Below, one piece after another: positions 8,564-16,729 of a stretch of DNA of 64,000 bases. This stretch comes from Nitrospinaceae bacterium. GTDB taxonomy: Bacteria; Nitrospinota; Nitrospinia; Nitrospinales; Nitrospinaceae. Both the position numbers and the translations under genes were made by a program. The DNA lies in the NCBI GenBank assembly GCA_028278405.1, contig JANQEK010000029.1, positions 1 to 64,000 on the forward strand, given 5' to 3'. Position 1 is the first letter of the stretch, and every line of letters starts with the position of its first letter. The notes beneath the pieces are model-generated. The model was not told the origin of the DNA. It made no database searches and was given only the letters and a program-made list of their open reading frames with translations.

Positions 8564-9391
8564 TTATGCGTCTCCTGACGGAGAAACAGTTTCATTTTCA
8601 ATCCCTTTTATTTTGGTGTATTCAATCGCTTTATTCCAAACACCTTGAACTTCACGTTGAAAAAAATAACACATTTCTCCTAACGCCTTTGGTGGAATAT
8701 CGATTACATGACCTTCTTTAAACTCCAATTGACGCTCAACAAAAATCATACCAAACTGGCTTTCGCCTTTTGGAAAAGTTTCGACTGGCTCTTTCATTAT
8801 CAAATCAAAAAACTTTCTTTCTCCACTCTCTGATTCAAGAAACCCATCTAAACCAATCCATTTTATTCTAAGCAAATTCTCCTCTTTGCAATCATTTTCG
8901 TCGACTATTCCTAATCGGTGCGTCAGACAATTTCTGGCAAGACTAATCGAAGCTATAAAGTCAGAATGCCGAGGCTTGAAACCAAAATTCTCCTCAAGCA
9001 CAATGGATTTTTTTTCTATCCCCATAAAAACAAATTGCCTTAAAAGACTGTCGGCATCAGCACCTTCAATTTCCTTTTTATAAACTTTAACCCACATACT
9101 TAGTTCAAAAAGCTTATCGAGGAATACTCCGAATGTTTCTATTAACTCTCGCAACCCACACCCAACAATCCATCGACCAAAGTTTGATTTGAAGTCTTGC
9201 ATAGTTTCAGCTGAAATATCATCAGGAACCATTTGAATCGGCACAACTCCTTGTAGAGAATATTTCGTAAAATCAGGATCATTGGCAGCATTCCAACCAA
9301 ATCCAAGGAAAACATAAGCCCTTCTTATTCCCTTATAAGCAAGTTGAAGGGGAGCACTATAATCAAGCTCAATCATTTTCTTTTCAGGCAT
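8564..9391 (-). CDS. Unknown protein in an AT-rich insert
   Basis: 275 residues and no family recognised. The protein is cytoplasmic, with no signal or membrane helix, and largely helical. It has features such as RRAYVFLGFGWNAANDP near the N-terminus, SLARNCLTHRLGIVDENDC in the middle and a polar tail. RNCLTH (R-x4-H) superficially resembles the catalytic motif of HEPN domains, in a helical context; this is suggestive only. Base composition is clearly more AT-rich than the flanking core genes. It lies 8 nt downstream of the DUF2971 gene on the same strand, so the two probably form one transferred unit. Confidence 0.6.
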   Translation of the reverse strand: MPEKKMIELDYSAPLQLAYKGIRRAYVFLGFGWNAANDPDFTKYSLQGVVPIQMVPDDISAETMQDFKSNFGRWIVGCGLRELIETFGVFLDKLFELSMWVKVYKKEIEGADADSLLRQFVFMGIEKKSIVLEENFGFKPRHSDFIASISLARNCLTHRLGIVDENDCKEENLLRIKWIGLDGFLESESGERKFFDLIMKEPVETFPKGESQFGMIFVERQLEFKEGHVIDIPPKALGEMCYFFQREVQGVWNKAIEYTKIKGIENETVSPSGDA

Positions 9392-9399
9392 TTTTATAT

Positions 9400-10182
9400 T
9401 TAAAATAAAGGTTTATCAGTGAGCTTGGACTTTTTTATAGGAGCCCTTAACCCATGTAAATCTACAATCTGACCGACCACATCTGCAAATAAATTATTAG
9501 CAGTTGGATTAATATAAATTCCCTCAAGAATATTATCTAGATCAACAGCAACAGATAGCCCTGCTTCGGTCATGTTATTTCGAATCTCTTCCCCCCCCAA
9601 TTCTCCAGACAATCTCTCCCAAGCAATCGCCCTTAGCTCACGTTCGTGCTCAAACGACTTTCTCTTACAGAGCACAGCATTAAACAAATTATCTGTTGAA
9701 ATCACATCTCTTTCATAGTCGATATATCTTACGATTCCTACATTGACATAACCTGGAAGATTTTCTGCTAATGTGGAAAATCTACTTTGAATACACACCG
9801 ATTCATCAGACTGCGAATATAATCTCCACATAGCCGCTGACTCGTGCTCATTCATATGCCAGCAATTCACAAAGCACTCTCTTAAAGATTGCCTGTTAAT
9901 ATTTTCATCTACCTCAAACATTCTTTTTAATTGATCTGTATTCAAATTACGCCATTTAACAAGCCTTTCATCAGTATCCTTATTTTTTAAAATGTACCCT
10001 CTAGTTGCTATGTTTACTACTGTGAGTGATCCTTCAAAAGGGTCACCTAAAAGATTACCTCTTGAAAAAAACAAGCCGCGTGTTAAAAGCAAAGATATAA
10101 ACTTTGTTAAACTCAAATACCTCCAAATTTTTATATCCTTATCTTGAGGCCAAACAAATGAAGGGTGTTCGGAAATTGGCAT
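9400..10182 (-). CDS. DUF2971 family protein
   Basis: 260 residues. It matches the DUF2971 layout: an N-terminal WRYLSLTKFISLLLTRGLFFSR followed by LGDPFEG, a central CWHMNEHESAAMWRLYSQ, and KRKSFEHERELRAI toward the C-terminus. These conserved His, Glu, Trp and Arg residues are probably part of an active or binding site, though no activity is established. The family is frequent in accessory and defence-type islands. AT-rich like its downstream partner; the two genes are separated by only 8 nt. The flank toward yebC contains several palindromic repeats, consistent with an insertion hot spot. Confidence 0.75.
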   Translation of the reverse strand: MPISEHPSFVWPQDKDIKIWRYLSLTKFISLLLTRGLFFSRGNLLGDPFEGSLTVVNIATRGYILKNKDTDERLVKWRNLNTDQLKRMFEVDENINRQSLRECFVNCWHMNEHESAAMWRLYSQSDESVCIQSRFSTLAENLPGYVNVGIVRYIDYERDVISTDNLFNAVLCKRKSFEHERELRAIAWERLSGELGGEEIRNNMTEAGLSVAVDLDNILEGIYINPTANNLFADVVGQIVDLHGLRAPIKKSKLTDKPLF

Positions 10183-10275
10183 TGCTTTATTTTCTGTTTG
10201 AATAGTTAGACGTTTTTTATTTTTACAAATTCTTCGTGAGTTTACCCGATTCGGAGGAGGGAATCATCCTGCATT

Positions 10276-10302
10276 CTCACCCTTCGACAGGCTCAGGGTG
10301 AC
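10276..10302 (+). repeat. Dispersed palindromic repeat, copy 1
   Basis: The motif CCCTTCGACAGGCTCAGGGT, flanked by TCA and GACA, forms a hairpin with a CACCCT/AGGGTG stem. A second, slightly diverged copy lies at 11229-11255 on the other side of yebC. Confidence 0.7.
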
Positions 10303-10348
10303 AGCACAAATTTTCCAAGCACCTGATACACAAGTGATTAAGCCATCA

Positions 10349-10378
10349 CCGGCGATTCGCCGGCCAGCGTCACGCTGG
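10349..10378 (+). repeat. Two tandem perfect palindromes upstream of yebC
   Basis: CCGGCGATTCGCCGG (10349-10363) is followed directly by CCAGCGTCACGCTGG (10364-10378). Each is a 6-bp-stem hairpin, and together they form a REP-like double hairpin. They may terminate or stabilise transcripts. The 264-nt gap 10183-10445 otherwise shows no gene. Confidence 0.6.
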
Positions 10379-10445
10379 TTGCCGGGGTGGGGAAACTGTG
10401 CTAAATTAGCTTCGGCATTAACCTTATTTGAGGCAGTAGTCAGGC

Positions 10446-11201
10446 ATGTCCGGTCATTCCAAGTGGTCCACCATCAAGCACAAGAAGGGTGCCGCCGACG
10501 CCAAGCGCGGCAAGATCTTCACCAAACTCATCAAGGAAATCACCGTCGCCGCCCGCATGGGAGGAGGCGACCCGGACGCCAACCCGCGCCTGCGCACGGC
10601 CATGGCCGGCGCCAAGGCCCAGAACATGCCGCAGGATAACATCCAGCGTGCCATCAAAAAGGGTACGGGCGACCTGGAAGGCGTCAATTACGAAGAGATC
10701 ACTTACGAAGGCTACGGACCCGGCGGGGCGGCCATCCTCATCGAGTCGATGACCGACAACAAAAACCGGACGGTTGGGGAAGTCCGCGCCATTCTCGGTA
10801 AAAACGGCGGCAACATGGGGGAATCCGGCTGTGTCGCCTACATGTTCGAGAAGAAGGGACTCATGGTAGTTCCCGGCGACGCGATGGATGAGGACGCGCT
10901 CATGGAACTGGCGCTCGAAGCCGGGGCGGACGACCTGCAGAACGTCGACGGCAAATACGAGATCATCACCACCAAGGAAAATTTCGACGCGGTCCACAAA
11001 ACGCTGGAAGAGAAATCGATCCCGATGGAGGTCGCCGAGTTGACCGCCATTCCGAGCAACACCGTGCCCGTCGATGAGAAAAACGGCAAGGCCCTGCTGC
11101 GGCTGATGGACCTGCTGGAAGACCACGACGACGTTCAGAAAGTCTATTCCAATTTCGATATCTCCGATGAAGTCATGGCGGCTATCGAAGCAAACGCTTA
11201 A
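10446..11201 (+). CDS. yebC: YebC/PmpR family protein
   Basis: 251 residues, the normal length for YebC. Diagnostic N-terminus [20 protein letters not shown] followed by [11 protein letters not shown], then the family blocks [26 protein letters not shown] and YEGYGPGG. YebC-family proteins were long called transcriptional regulators; some members are reported to aid ribosomes on difficult sequences. The gene precedes ruvCAB, an order conserved in many bacteria. Start ATG at 10446 has a GAGG upstream. It ends at a hairpin-T-run repeat that may act as terminator. Confidence 0.95.
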   Translation: MSGHSKWSTIKHKKGAADAKRGKIFTKLIKEITVAARMGGGDPDANPRLRTAMAGAKAQNMPQDNIQRAIKKGTGDLEGVNYEEITYEGYGPGGAAILIESMTDNKNRTVGEVRAILGKNGGNMGESGCVAYMFEKKGLMVVPGDAMDEDALMELALEAGADDLQNVDGKYEIITTKENFDAVHKTLEEKSIPMEVAELTAIPSNTVPVDEKNGKALLRLMDLLEDHDDVQKVYSNFDISDEVMAAIEANA

Positions 11202-11227
11202 CCGGGCAAGGCCCGGAGCTAATTTTT
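11202..11227 (+). terminator. Hairpin repeat after yebC, probable terminator
   Basis: CCGGGC-AAG-GCCCGG forms a perfect 6-bp stem followed by AGCTAATTTTT. The same 26 nt occurs exactly, in reverse orientation, at 28965-28990, and a diverged copy is at 44646-44670, so this is a mobile or dispersed repeat as well as a likely terminator. Confidence 0.6.
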
Positions 11228-11228
11228 C

Positions 11229-11255
11229 TGTCGCTCTTCGACAAGCTCAGGGTGA
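11229..11255 (+). repeat. Dispersed palindromic repeat, copy 2
   Basis: Diverged second copy of the 10276-10302 element, sharing CTTCGACAAGCTCAGGGTGACA with one internal change. It lies immediately after the yebC terminator repeat. Confidence 0.6.
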
Positions 11256-11318
11256 CAATCACCAACCCAAGTTTTAAATCATCGGCGGCAGTTCACCGCC
11301 CCATTTCAGGACATCATT

Positions 11319-11816
11319 ATGCGCGTCATGGGAATCGATCCCGGAAGCCTTTGCACCGGTTACGGCATTGTCGAAGAAACCGGCGGGAAGCTGACGAGCG
11401 TCCATTTCGGCAGTATCGCCAGCAAAGCCAAAAGTCCCTTCGCCAACCGGCTGAAATCCATTTACGACGGACTGGCCTCGGTGATGGAAGAATTCCAACC
11501 GGACGCCATAGCGGTGGAGGACGTGTTTTTCGCGGCCAACGCCAAATCGACCATCAAGCTGGGACAAACGCGCGGGGTCGCCCTGCTCGCCGCCGCCAAA
11601 GCGGAGATTACTTTGGCCGAATACACACCGCTGGAAGTCAAGCAGTCGGTCGTCGGTTACGGCCGGGCGGACAAGCATCAGGTGCGTGACATGGTCACCG
11701 CGATCCTCAAACTCAAAACCAAACCCGAACCGCTCGACGCCTCGGACGCCCTGGCGATCGCCATCTGCCACTTGCACACCTACCAGGCCAAGGCGCGGCT
11801 GAAAGCGAGAGCCTGA
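11319..11816 (+). CDS. ruvC: Crossover junction endodeoxyribonuclease RuvC
   Basis: 165 residues. RNase H-fold Holliday-junction resolvase. The acidic catalytic residues are visible: D in MGIDPGSLCTGYGIV (near residue 7), E in AVEDVFFAANAKS, and the C-terminal pair in LDASDALAIAICH. RuvC nicks Holliday junctions after RuvAB branch migration. ATG at 11319 has AGGA upstream. It is followed 4 nt later by ruvA and then ruvB, a compact recombination-repair operon downstream of yebC. Confidence 0.97.
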   Translation: MRVMGIDPGSLCTGYGIVEETGGKLTSVHFGSIASKAKSPFANRLKSIYDGLASVMEEFQPDAIAVEDVFFAANAKSTIKLGQTRGVALLAAAKAEITLAEYTPLEVKQSVVGYGRADKHQVRDMVTAILKLKTKPEPLDASDALAIAICHLHTYQAKARLKARA

Positions 11817-11820
11817 CTCT

Positions 11821-12414
11821 ATGATTGCCCGTCTCAAAGGCCAGTTGATCGAAAAATCACCGGTATCCCTCGTGGTCGACGTAAAGGGTGTGGGTTACGA
11901 GGTATTTATTCCACTGACCGTTTACTACGAGTTACCGGAGTGCGGAACGGACATTTCCCTTTTTATTCATACCCGGCTCCGGGAGGATTCGCTCAAGCTG
12001 TTCGGGTTCATCCACGAAACCGACAAGCAGATGTTTGAACTGCTGACCCGCATCAACAAGGTCGGCCCGAAAATCGCACTGGCCATCCTGTCCGGCATGA
12101 CATCGGATGATTTAAAGCAGGCGGTATTCAATGACGACATCTCCACCCTCAGCACCATTCCAGGCGTCGGACGCAAGACCGCCGAGCGGCTGGCGTTGGA
12201 ATTGAAGGACAAGTTATCGGAATTGAATCTGCAGCCGGAAACTGCTGCCGCACAAACTCCCGGCAATGGACTCAAGGACGACGCGGTGTCGGCGCTGGTC
12301 AACCTGGGATACAAAAAAGCTCAGGCGGAACAGGCGCTCAAAAAAGTCTGGCGCGACGAAGCCAAACCCTCGCTGGAAGAACTGATTCGCGACAGCCTGA
12401 ACAGTCTGTCCTGA
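11821..12414 (+). CDS. ruvA: Holliday junction branch migration protein RuvA
   Basis: 197 residues, standard length. N-terminal OB-like domain ([28 protein letters not shown]), two helix-hairpin-helix motifs ([19 protein letters not shown] and [20 protein letters not shown]), and the flexible linker leading to the C-terminal domain III ([19 protein letters not shown]) that contacts RuvB. RuvA tetramers bind the four-way junction. The gene begins 4 nt after the ruvC stop and ends 10 nt before ruvB. Confidence 0.97.
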   Translation: MIARLKGQLIEKSPVSLVVDVKGVGYEVFIPLTVYYELPECGTDISLFIHTRLREDSLKLFGFIHETDKQMFELLTRINKVGPKIALAILSGMTSDDLKQAVFNDDISTLSTIPGVGRKTAERLALELKDKLSELNLQPETAAAQTPGNGLKDDAVSALVNLGYKKAQAEQALKKVWRDEAKPSLEELIRDSLNSLS

Positions 12415-12424
12415 AGGAAACCAC

Positions 12425-13468
12425 ATGAGCATGAAACGCGATATGCCACCCGAACGCGACATGAGCTACACCGTCACCCCGCAGGAAACGGTGTTTGAGG
12501 CCAGGCTGCGTCCCAGCACCTTCGACGAGTACACCGGGCAGGAAGCGATCAAGCAGAATCTCGATATCTCCATTTCCGCCGCACGGATGCGGAAGGAGCC
12601 GCTGGATCATGCATTGTTTTACGGACCGCCCGGCCTCGGCAAAACCACGCTGGCGCACATCATCGCATCGGAGATGGGATCGAATTTGAAAACCACATCG
12701 GGTCCGGTGATCGAAAAGTCGGGCGACCTGGCGGCCCTGCTGACCAATCTGGAGGACGGGGATATTTTGTTCATCGACGAAATTCACCGTCTTCCCAAAC
12801 AGATCGAGGAAATTTTGTATCCTGCCATGGAGGATTACCAACTGGACATCATGATCGGGCAGGGTCCGAGCGCACGCTCGATCAAACTCGACCTGCCGCC
12901 GTTCACCCTGGTGGGCGCAACGACACGGGCGGGGTCATTAACCTCACCCCTGCGCGACCGCTTCGGCGTGGTGCACCGTCTCGATTTTTACTCGGCGGAA
13001 GAGTTGACTCATATTTTACACCGGTCGGCCAAAATCCTGGATGTTGAAATGACCGAACCGGGATGCGTGGAAATCGCCCGGCGTTCGCGCGGCACACCCC
13101 GCATCGCCAACCGTCTTCTGCGCCGCGTGCGCGACTACGCCCAGGTGAAAGGCGATGGGGTCATCAATCCGGAAATCGCCGACAAGGCGCTGGCGCTGAT
13201 GGAAGTAGACCGCGCCGGGTTGGACAAGATGGATCACAAACTGCTATTGACACTGATCGACCAGTTCAAAGGCGGTCCGGTAGGAGTGGAAAGTCTCGCC
13301 GCTTCCATTCATGAAGAACGCGAAACCATCGAAGACGTATACGAACCCTATCTCCTGCAACAGGGATTTCTCCACCGCACCCCGCGTGGTCGCGTTGCCA
13401 CGGCGGTCGCGTTCGAACATTTCGGTAAAACCCAGCCCAGCCGGGATTCGCAAAGTTCCCTTTTCTAA
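12425..13468 (+). CDS. ruvB: Holliday junction branch migration helicase RuvB
   Basis: 347 residues. AAA+ ATPase with Walker A in [16 protein letters not shown], Walker B in [13 protein letters not shown], sensor 1 in LVGATTRAG, an Arg finger region in PLRDRFG, and the winged-helix C-terminus ([36 protein letters not shown]). It drives branch migration with RuvA. The start ATG at 12425 is preceded by AAGGAA. It closes the yebC-ruvC-ruvA-ruvB run and is convergent with the PHP gene. Confidence 0.97.
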   Translation: MSMKRDMPPERDMSYTVTPQETVFEARLRPSTFDEYTGQEAIKQNLDISISAARMRKEPLDHALFYGPPGLGKTTLAHIIASEMGSNLKTTSGPVIEKSGDLAALLTNLEDGDILFIDEIHRLPKQIEEILYPAMEDYQLDIMIGQGPSARSIKLDLPPFTLVGATTRAGSLTSPLRDRFGVVHRLDFYSAEELTHILHRSAKILDVEMTEPGCVEIARRSRGTPRIANRLLRRVRDYAQVKGDGVINPEIADKALALMEVDRAGLDKMDHKLLLTLIDQFKGGPVGVESLAASIHEERETIEDVYEPYLLQQGFLHRTPRGRVATAVAFEHFGKTQPSRDSQSSLF

Positions 13469-13525
13469 GCGGCGAATTGTCTTTTAAGAAACCTATGGAT
13501 TGTGCTGGATGATCGTCGAGAGGAG

Positions 13526-14446
13526 TTAACGGTCAACCCGCTCCCCCTCTGGGGAAGAGTTCCAGACTTCCTGGAAACGCGGAAGAAACGAGTCGTCCAT
13601 TTTAGTCGTTCCCAGCAAATCGGTGGTCTGGTAGGTGGTGAAACCGTGGAAATCGCGGCTGCCTGTGGGGATCATGCCGTACTCATCGGCAAGGTCAAGG
13701 AAGTATTGCACCTTGCCGGTTTTTTCATGGTGGGGGTAGATGCATTCCAAACCGAGCAGGCCTTTCGACTTTAGATCTTCTACCATCTCCGGCACGTCTT
13801 CCTGTTTTCGGCCTTTCTCCGGATTGTAGAGCGAATAGGTTCGTTCGCCGGGATGCGCCAGCACCGGCACGCCGTTGCTGGCCCGGACCATGCTCAAGGC
13901 TTCTTCAATCTGCAGATTTTCCTTTTCAATGTTGTATTTGACCAGATATTTATCGAACGCTTCGTTGGTGGATTTGACGATTCCCAAGCGGACCATTTCG
14001 CGCGCCAGATGCGGCCTCGCCAGGACCCCTTCCGATGCTTTTTTGACATTGTCGAACGTTACCGTTCCGCGAAAGCGTTCGGGAATGACTTCGTTGATTT
14101 TATCAATCAACTGATGCATGCGTTCTTCGCGGGCCTCTTTCATTTTTTCAACGCGATCCCACAAATTCGGCAGAATGGATTCCAGCGATTTAAAATAGGA
14201 TAAGAGGTGCAGATTAAAATTGCGATACTGCACAGTGATCTCGATGCCGGGAAAGGCAAAAATATCAGAATCTCCGGCGGCGGCGATAAACTCCGGCAAT
14301 CCCGAAAATGTATCGTGATCGGTCAACGCCATGATTCCCACACCATTGGTTTTGCCGATAGAAATCAGCTCGGTTGGCGAAAACTCGCCGTCGGAAAAAA
14401 CGGAGTGCATGTGAATTTCTGATTTGCGATCAGCCATGGTCCTCAC
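13526..14446 (-). CDS. PHP-domain phosphoesterase (TrpH/YciV-like)
   Basis: 306 residues; translation may begin at the first Met (14446) or the third codon-set Met at 14437. PHP metal-binding motifs are clear: IHMHSVFSDGEFSP at the N-terminus, LTDHDTFSG, FPGIEITVQY, then VLARPHLAREMV, VPVLAHPGERTYS and a final GSRDFHGFT. This matches stand-alone PHP proteins of the TrpH/YciV group, whose characterised members hydrolyse 3',5'-bisphosphonucleotides or trim RNA 5' ends (RNase AM). The gene is convergent with ruvB and shows no operon partner. Confidence 0.85.
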   Translation of the reverse strand: MRTMADRKSEIHMHSVFSDGEFSPTELISIGKTNGVGIMALTDHDTFSGLPEFIAAAGDSDIFAFPGIEITVQYRNFNLHLLSYFKSLESILPNLWDRVEKMKEAREERMHQLIDKINEVIPERFRGTVTFDNVKKASEGVLARPHLAREMVRLGIVKSTNEAFDKYLVKYNIEKENLQIEEALSMVRASNGVPVLAHPGERTYSLYNPEKGRKQEDVPEMVEDLKSKGLLGLECIYPHHEKTGKVQYFLDLADEYGMIPTGSRDFHGFTTYQTTDLLGTTKMDDSFLPRFQEVWNSSPEGERVDR

Positions 14447-14630
14447 GAAGGGAATGCGGATTGAGGAAGAGAATTATTGTGTACATATTTTAACTTCTTT
14501 TGCCTGTAAAAGATACCAATCGCATTGAAAACGAATGTATTCTCTGGCGTTGTTTCATTTCCCAACGTCTACGCCATGATGTAAAATTGATGAATCATTG
14601 ATTTACGGACATAGGGATGAGGTCACTTTC

Positions 14631-15971
14631 TTGCATCAATCTAGTCAAAATAGAAAAACCTTCAAAACGGTGGTCGGCCTTCTATTAACTCTCTTAATCG
14701 GTTGTTCCGCGCTTCCCGATCAAACGGAGACCCGTAGTGGAGAGGTGCTCATCATCTATTCAGGAAATGCGCTGGGCGAGCTCAAACCTTGCGGTTGCGA
14801 CAAGGAAGAGGACCAGGGCGGCATTGAACGCCGAATGGGCTATCTGAAGCAGGTGAATGCACAGGAGTCGAACACATTGCTTGTCGACCTGGGGGACAAC
14901 TTTAAGGAGTCGACCCGGCAGGGCAAGCTCAAGGCACAAACTATGATGAAAGCCCTGGAGCGGATGAACTACGATGCCATCACTCTCGGAGACAAAGACT
15001 TGCTGTACGGCAACGGATTCCTCAAAGACCTGCCGAACATCCCGTGGGTGGCTGCCAACCTGCAATTGGAAGGATTCGCCCTGCCCCCCTCCCGAACCAA
15101 GGTACTGGCCAACGGATTGAGGGTACTCGTCATTGCCGTTGCCGATCCTGATCTTTTTTATGCGTCGTCCGACTCCAACATGAAATTGAACGATCCGATG
15201 ACGGCATTGCAGCAGGAAATCGATGCCGCTCGCAAAAATGAACCGCCGGATCTCGTCGTGCTTCTTACCCACATGCCACGCGAAAAGGGAATTGCGTTTT
15301 TGGACCTGTCCGGCGTCGATATTGTCATCAACGGCCATATCGAAAAAGACAGCGACAGGATCGATATGGCCCCGGTCCAAAAAACAGGGAAAATCTTTGT
15401 CCAGCCCGGCCCTCTGGGACAAAAAATGGGAGAGTTACGGGTCCACATCAATCCGGATGGAGAAAAAACCTTTCAGCAAAGAATGGTTCGACTGGGGTCC
15501 AAAGCCCCCATGGATCCGGAAATGACGCAATTATACGACGCGTATAATGGGGAAGTGGAGAAACTGTTTATGGCCACCCTGGCCGCCAAACGCAAGCAAA
15601 AGCAGAACCGGATATTTGCAACCGACCAGACTTGTCTGACTTGCCATGCGAAGGAACACGGCGTCTGGTCGAAAACGGGTCACAGCCGGGCATACGCAGC
15701 TCTCCGGGAAGTGAACAAATCGTTCGACCCGGAGTGCCTGACCTGCCACACCACCGGGTTTGGAAAACCGGGCGGGTTCATCAGCGAAATCGATACCCCG
15801 AAACTCAAAAACGTGCAATGCGAGGTATGTCACGGGCCGCGTCTGGAGCATGCCCAAAACCCGCAGGGAGGATTCGCAAAAGAAGCCCTTGCCGCCTGTG
15901 GCAAATGCCACGTCAAGAAGCACAGCCCGAAATTCGATTTCGGCCAGTATTGGCCACGAATTCGCCATTGA
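14631..15971 (+). CDS. Lipoprotein fusion: 5'-nucleotidase-like metallophosphatase plus tetraheme c-type cytochrome tail
   Basis: About 446 residues using the TTG at 14631, which follows GATGAGG. An in-frame TTG at 14598 would only add residues ahead of the signal. The N-terminus is a lipoprotein signal with lipobox LIGC. Residues ~40-310 resemble the 5'-nucleotidase/CpdB-type metallophosphoesterase fold (YSGNALGELKPCGC, LVDLGDNF, NYDAITLGDKDL, VLLTHM, IVINGHIEKDS), including the GEL-x-PCGC motif of multiheme-linked members. The last ~110 residues hold four haem-binding CxxCH sites (CLTCH, CLTCH, CEVCH, CGKCH), as in cytochrome c554-type domains. It is probably exported and membrane-tethered, with a redox role. 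The pairing of catalytic and haem modules is known from environmental genomes, but its function is unresolved. Confidence 0.8.
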   Translation: MHQSSQNRKTFKTVVGLLLTLLIGCSALPDQTETRSGEVLIIYSGNALGELKPCGCDKEEDQGGIERRMGYLKQVNAQESNTLLVDLGDNFKESTRQGKLKAQTMMKALERMNYDAITLGDKDLLYGNGFLKDLPNIPWVAANLQLEGFALPPSRTKVLANGLRVLVIAVADPDLFYASSDSNMKLNDPMTALQQEIDAARKNEPPDLVVLLTHMPREKGIAFLDLSGVDIVINGHIEKDSDRIDMAPVQKTGKIFVQPGPLGQKMGELRVHINPDGEKTFQQRMVRLGSKAPMDPEMTQLYDAYNGEVEKLFMATLAAKRKQKQNRIFATDQTCLTCHAKEHGVWSKTGHSRAYAALREVNKSFDPECLTCHTTGFGKPGGFISEIDTPKLKNVQCEVCHGPRLEHAQNPQGGFAKEALAACGKCHVKKHSPKFDFGQYWPRIRH

Positions 15972-16050
15972 AAATTTCCGGACGATTGGATAGCACATGC
16001 GCCCTCTTTTTCATATAATAGAAGAACTATCAATCCTATTGGGAGTTTCC

Positions 16051-16719
16051 ATGAAATACGCTATCGCCTTCATTTTTTGTGTGTTGCTTGCATTCCCGGT
16101 TACCGGGACGGTGGCAGTATCCGCCGAAAAAGGGCATAGGCCTAAAGTCAAACTGGATCAAGTGCCTGGAATCAAAGGCAAATATCAACTGGTGGGCAAG
16201 GCCGACGGGTTGAAAGGGGCCAGGCAGATTGAAATGATCGAATTTTTCAACTACTCCTGCGGCCACTGCTACAGGTTCCTGGAAACTTCCAAGCGGCTCC
16301 ATAAAAAATACAAGGGTAAGCTCCTGCACAAGAAGTCTCCCATTTACTGGGGACAGCAGACCCCCTACCCTGCGATGGCGTTCTATATTTCGGACGAACA
16401 GGGAGTGGAAAAAAAATTCACCCAGGAGTTATTTGACACGAATTTCCAGTTACACGTTAATATTTTCCAGCCCCGTGTCATCAAAATTCTTGCCAGGGAT
16501 TACGGCATCGAGGAGGAAATGGCAAAAGGCATGCAATCCCCTTCCATAAAAGCCAAGGTTCAAAGTTCACTGGCATTGGCCCAACAGTTTAAGGCCAACG
16601 AAACCCCAACGGTCATTATCAACGAGACTCTTAAAGTGACACCCAGTATTTCCGGAGGTAGCGTCGATTTGATGACGGATAACCTGGTAGTTATTTTTGA
16701 CAGCATTTTAAACCCATAA
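16051..16719 (+). CDS. Periplasmic DsbA-like thiol:disulfide oxidoreductase
   Basis: 222 residues from the ATG at 16051, which has GGGAG upstream; the frame extends to 15997 but that adds a non-signal N-terminus. A signal peptide (KYAIAFIFCVLLAFPVTGTVAVSA) is followed by a thioredoxin-like domain with active site CGHC in FFNYSCGHCYRFLE, and the cis-Pro loop appears as ANETPTVIIN. This is the DsbA/DsbL layout, forming or isomerising disulfides in exported proteins. Its upstream neighbour is a multiheme cytochrome and its downstream neighbour CtpA, so a role in envelope or cytochrome maturation is reasonable but not shown. Confidence 0.85.
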   Translation: MKYAIAFIFCVLLAFPVTGTVAVSAEKGHRPKVKLDQVPGIKGKYQLVGKADGLKGARQIEMIEFFNYSCGHCYRFLETSKRLHKKYKGKLLHKKSPIYWGQQTPYPAMAFYISDEQGVEKKFTQELFDTNFQLHVNIFQPRVIKILARDYGIEEEMAKGMQSPSIKAKVQSSLALAQQFKANETPTVIINETLKVTPSISGGSVDLMTDNLVVIFDSILNP

Positions 16720-16729
16720 CCCTATAGCC

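Noticed and set aside
10276..10378. CRISPR-like array near the palindromes
   Set aside because: Repeats are single hairpins with no regular spacers, and no cas gene is present in the window.
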